A DNA stretch of 64,000 bases from NCBI GenBank assembly GCA_029953675.1, contig JAMWBK010000005.1:2933001-2997000 (forward strand). The letters run 5' to 3'. The notes beneath the pieces are model-generated. The model did not search any database. It worked only from the letters and a program-made list of their open reading frames with translations, and was not told the DNA's origin. This document shows positions 62,947 to 64,000 of this stretch, one piece after another. Origin of the DNA: Rhodosorus marinus. Taxonomy: Eukaryota; Rhodophyta; Stylonematophyceae; Stylonematales; Stylonemataceae. How positions within the stretch are numbered: position 1 is the stretch's first letter; every line of letters begins with the position of its first letter. The position numbers and the translations under genes are program-made.

Positions 62947-63246
62947 GTGAAACAGTTCATTCCCGGTCCCGAGAGGATTTCTACAGTTGAGGATTTTCCG
63001 CAGCTTAACAAGGACGCTCACGCATCTCTGAAGCGCTTAGCCCCTCAAAATCTAGCGAGTGACGATCGACGGTTGGAATCGGTTGATCCGTGGCTGTTTG
63101 GCTCCAGACATCTTGATAAGCGGCGGCCGCCCAATGCGATTCCCCTACAATTCGAAACAGAAGGTAGCTCTCGTGTTAGCCCGATCGGCAAGGCCAAGAA
63201 GCGTTCATTGATTTTTGTAGTTGAACATCAGAAATCTCATGTATGA
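62947..63246 (+). CDS. hypothetical open frame
   Basis: A 99-codon frame without a clear ATG near its start (polar, no domain; for example ERISTVEDFPQLNKDAHASL). It could be an exon of a gene in the right-end region or a fragment of the duplicated element next to it. Function unknown. Confidence 0.22.
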   Translation: MKQFIPGPERISTVEDFPQLNKDAHASLKRLAPQNLASDDRRLESVDPWLFGSRHLDKRRPPNAIPLQFETEGSSRVSPIGKAKKRSLIFVVEHQKSHV

Positions 63247-63410
63247 TAGTTAATCAAAGCTAAATAGACACTGTGGTCAATGCTCATATGTCCCTATCAA
63301 AAGTTTTCCTCATCTGTAGCCCATCGATCTTCTTAGAAAAAAAACGACATTCGCTTGTCCACGTTGCTTACCGATAGAACAGAAGGTCGAGGTTTACTCG
63401 ACGACGAATT

Positions 63411-63443
63411 CCTGAAACAGGAATGCGCAGTACCTGTTTCAGG
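63411..63443. repeat. 11-bp inverted repeat
   Basis: CCTGAAACAGG, an 11-base loop, then CCTGTTTCAGG. Perfect stem in intergenic DNA; function unknown. Confidence 0.75.
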
Positions 63444-64000
63444 TACTACGCCATTAGTCCCTTCTCCCTCTCCATCTGGCCGCTTTGATTGGATTCCCGC
63501 AGCTCAGCACTCACAGTGCTATGTTTGGGGAGCAACTTCCTAAGGAGACTCCATTATTATCCTCGTCAGCGATTGTTTCACTTTCCCAATAGGTCAGCAC
63601 TCTTCCTCGCTACGGGCAGAACGCGACGAGTTCTCTCCATTTCTTGCCTCCCATGGTCCAAGCAACAGCCTGCGTTCATTCAGCCGTCTCCCTCTTGGCG
63701 ATCTTGGACCTTCGTGCTCGGCAGGAATCTTGTAATTCTAAAAAATATGTATTATCATAGTCAAAAGTCATCCTACCGAACAAGCAGAGGCAAAAAGGCA
63801 GTCTATGGCGACCTATCCTCCTCCAAACCAGCACAAGGAGAGCATCAGATCGTTCCAAAATCCGATTCTAGCTACTCGTGCTAGTCCTCCAAACTAACCC
63901 GAAAGCAGCAATGGACTCCAAGAAAGAAAAAATATATATATAGATAGCTCGACATCCGCTCGAAGAAGCTCAAAAACAACCGCGCTGACTAACCAAGTTC

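Larger units (their letters stand above)
61688..64000. other. gene-poor right end with an inverted duplication
   Basis: Holds the inverted duplication at 62483-62795, a hairpin at 63411-63443 and several short open frames. None can be joined into a gene. 63925-63945 is a short AT microsatellite. Confidence 0.5.

Overview
The window is nuclear DNA of a photosynthetic eukaryote, most probably a mesophilic, intron-bearing unicellular red alga. Three things point there. Two nucleus-encoded photosystem genes, PsaO and a PsbQ'-type 20-kDa PSII protein, carry simple plastid transit peptides with no ER signal in front, which means a primary plastid. The other genes are typical nuclear genes (Wee1, SWI3/SMARCC, ATAD2, HBS1, eL13, mitochondrial Hsp70). 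Almost every gene is split by short GT-AG introns, 44 to 130 bp long where I could place both ends. I could not fix the species from the sequence.

Layout, left to right. 1-4196 is gene-poor, with a partial minus-strand exon at the edge. 4197-7101 (+) is a nine-exon single-pass membrane protein with SBBP-like beta-propeller repeats. 7592-9673 (-) is mitochondrial Hsp70 and 11083-11762 (-) an O6-alkylguanine-DNA alkyltransferase. Then come a B-box protein (14539-15388 +), Wee1 kinase (16899-18473 +) and elongin B (18527-18925 -). A CBM48-TPR fusion (20746-22093 +), PsbQ' (23869-24577 +) and an unrecognised all-helical protein (25870-27979 +) follow. SWI3/SMARCC lies at 28324-31810 (-), a small coiled-coil protein at 32534-33023 (-), organellar GluRS at 33697-35568 (+), PsaO at 37244-37777 (+) and a GARP/MYB-CC transcription factor at 38886-40673 (-).

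40674-47606 is a 7-kb gene-poor island. It holds a non-LTR retroelement relic (42195-43253) and a cryptic minus-strand coding signal (45.3-46.1 kb). ATAD2 (47607-52300 +), HBS1 (52724-55400 -), an M48 metallopeptidase (56873-58179 +), eL13 (58531-59506 -) and a plastid-type alpha/beta hydrolase (60527-61687 -) complete the genes. 61688-64000 holds an inverted duplication and short open segments.

The genes do not form one pathway. Themes are chromatin (SWI3, ATAD2), cell cycle (Wee1), ribosome function and rescue (eL13, HBS1), DNA repair, organelle function (mtHsp70, GluRS, M48, hydrolase) and photosystem assembly (PsaO, PsbQ'). Convergent neighbours lie close together. Many start codons are preceded by long G-runs on the coding strand. 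I found no tRNA, rRNA or CRISPR array, and no convincing new multi-gene system. The best leads are the SBBP membrane protein, the CBM48-TPR fusion, the polarised G-runs, the in-frame introns of ATAD2 and the GARP gene, and the retroelement relic. All exon limits were read by eye and no similarity search was run.
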